Origin: JAUILA01 sp964563925
GTDB taxonomy: Bacteria > Bacteroidota > Bacteroidia > Cytophagales > Cyclobacteriaceae
NCBI GenBank assembly: GCA_964563925.1
Contig: CAZLZD010000117.1
Coordinates: 1 to 5,649, forward strand
Direction: 5' to 3'
DNA length: 5,649 bases
Positions 5,403-5,649 of the stretch are shown here, in pieces. The number at the start of each line of letters is the position of its first letter. The stretch's first letter is position 1. The notes beneath the pieces are model-generated. The model searched no databases. It was not told where the DNA came from and saw nothing but the letters and a program-made list of their open reading frames with translations. A program made the position numbers and the translations under genes.

Positions 5403-5649
5403 ATGAAAAACAAAGAACGTGTTTACCGGATGTCCCTGGCCAGTGTCTATCCCCACTACATACAAAAAGCAGAGAAAAAAGGCCGGACCAGGGAAGAAGT
5501 CGATGAGATAATCTATTGGCTTACCGGGTATGATGAAAAAGGTCTGAAGGAACAGCTGGACAAGAAGACGGATTTTGAAACGTTGTTTGAAAATGCCCCG
5601 GCCCTCAACCCGAATGTATCAAAAATCAAGGGAATGATATGTGGCTACC
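5403..5649 (+). CDS. DUF2200 family protein, N-terminal part (3' end outside window)
   Basis: An open frame from the ATG at 5403 runs off the window end after 82 complete codons. The pattern RVYRMSLASVYPHYIQKAEKK, then GRTREEVDEIIYWLTGYDEKGLKEQLDKKTDFETLF and APALNPNVSKIKGMICGY, matches the small DUF2200 family by recall of its conserved motif (SVYPHY, EVDxII.WLTGY, TDFExxF, A..LNP). Family members are roughly 110-120 residues, so about 30-40 residues are missing. There is no signal peptide. The function is unknown; the family is often called a YdhG/DUF1801-neighbour type of small cytoplasmic protein, but I cannot support a role. A weak AGAAG at 5393-5397 sits five bases before the ATG. It starts 30 bp after the hydrolase stop with no terminator between, so it is probably in the same transcript. 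Confidence 0.9.
   Translation, partial: MKNKERVYRMSLASVYPHYIQKAEKKGRTREEVDEIIYWLTGYDEKGLKEQLDKKTDFETLFENAPALNPNVSKIKGMICGY

Noticed and set aside
2357..5649. A defence or biosynthetic operon made of the ankyrin, NIPSNAP, SRPBCC, hydrolase and DUF2200 genes
   Set aside because: There is no nuclease, toxin, NTPase, synthase or transporter partner, and gaps of 64 and 138 bp with a likely promoter split the series. The genes read as ordinary housekeeping or accessory metabolism.

Overview
The window looks like an ordinary chromosomal stretch from a member of the Bacteroidota/Balneolota/Rhodothermota group. The evidence is the lack of usable Shine-Dalgarno sites before most starts and the gene mix: TPR C-terminus, PM20D1/CPS1-like M20 enzyme, two-domain secreted NIPSNAP protein and DUF2200. 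Base composition is mid-range by eye. The phylum is an inference from gene style, not from a marker gene. No RNA gene, mobile element, CRISPR array or phage gene was seen.

Layout. Bases 1-527 hold the 3' end of a plus-strand TPR protein whose start lies outside the window. It converges on a minus-strand, membrane-anchored M20 metallohydrolase (575-2098). A divergent gap of about 260 bp, AT-rich in places and holding two short inverted repeats, separates this gene from a plus-strand series. The series is a small ankyrin-repeat protein (2357-3013), an exported two-domain NIPSNAP protein (3078-3821), an SRPBCC-fold protein (3864-4295), an exported alpha/beta hydrolase (4434-5372) and the 5' part of a DUF2200 gene (5403 to the window end).

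How the genes may work together. NIPSNAP and SRPBCC are only 42 bp apart with no terminator between them, so co-transcription is likely. The hydrolase and DUF2200 genes are 30 bp apart and probably form a second unit. The 138-bp gap before the hydrolase carries overlapping alternative stem pairings followed by a sigma70-like promoter, so it is the best candidate for a transcription boundary or attenuator. The M20 enzyme and the alpha/beta hydrolase are both predicted to act outside the cytoplasm, on acyl-amino-acid or peptide substrates and on ester-like substrates respectively. NIPSNAP and SRPBCC folds commonly handle hydrophobic small molecules. A shared pathway is possible, but the sequence does not show one.

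I found no convincing new defence, mobile or biosynthetic system. The points most worth a second look are the PM20D1-like enzyme in a bacterium, the structured leader before the hydrolase, and the secreted double NIPSNAP next to an SRPBCC gene.
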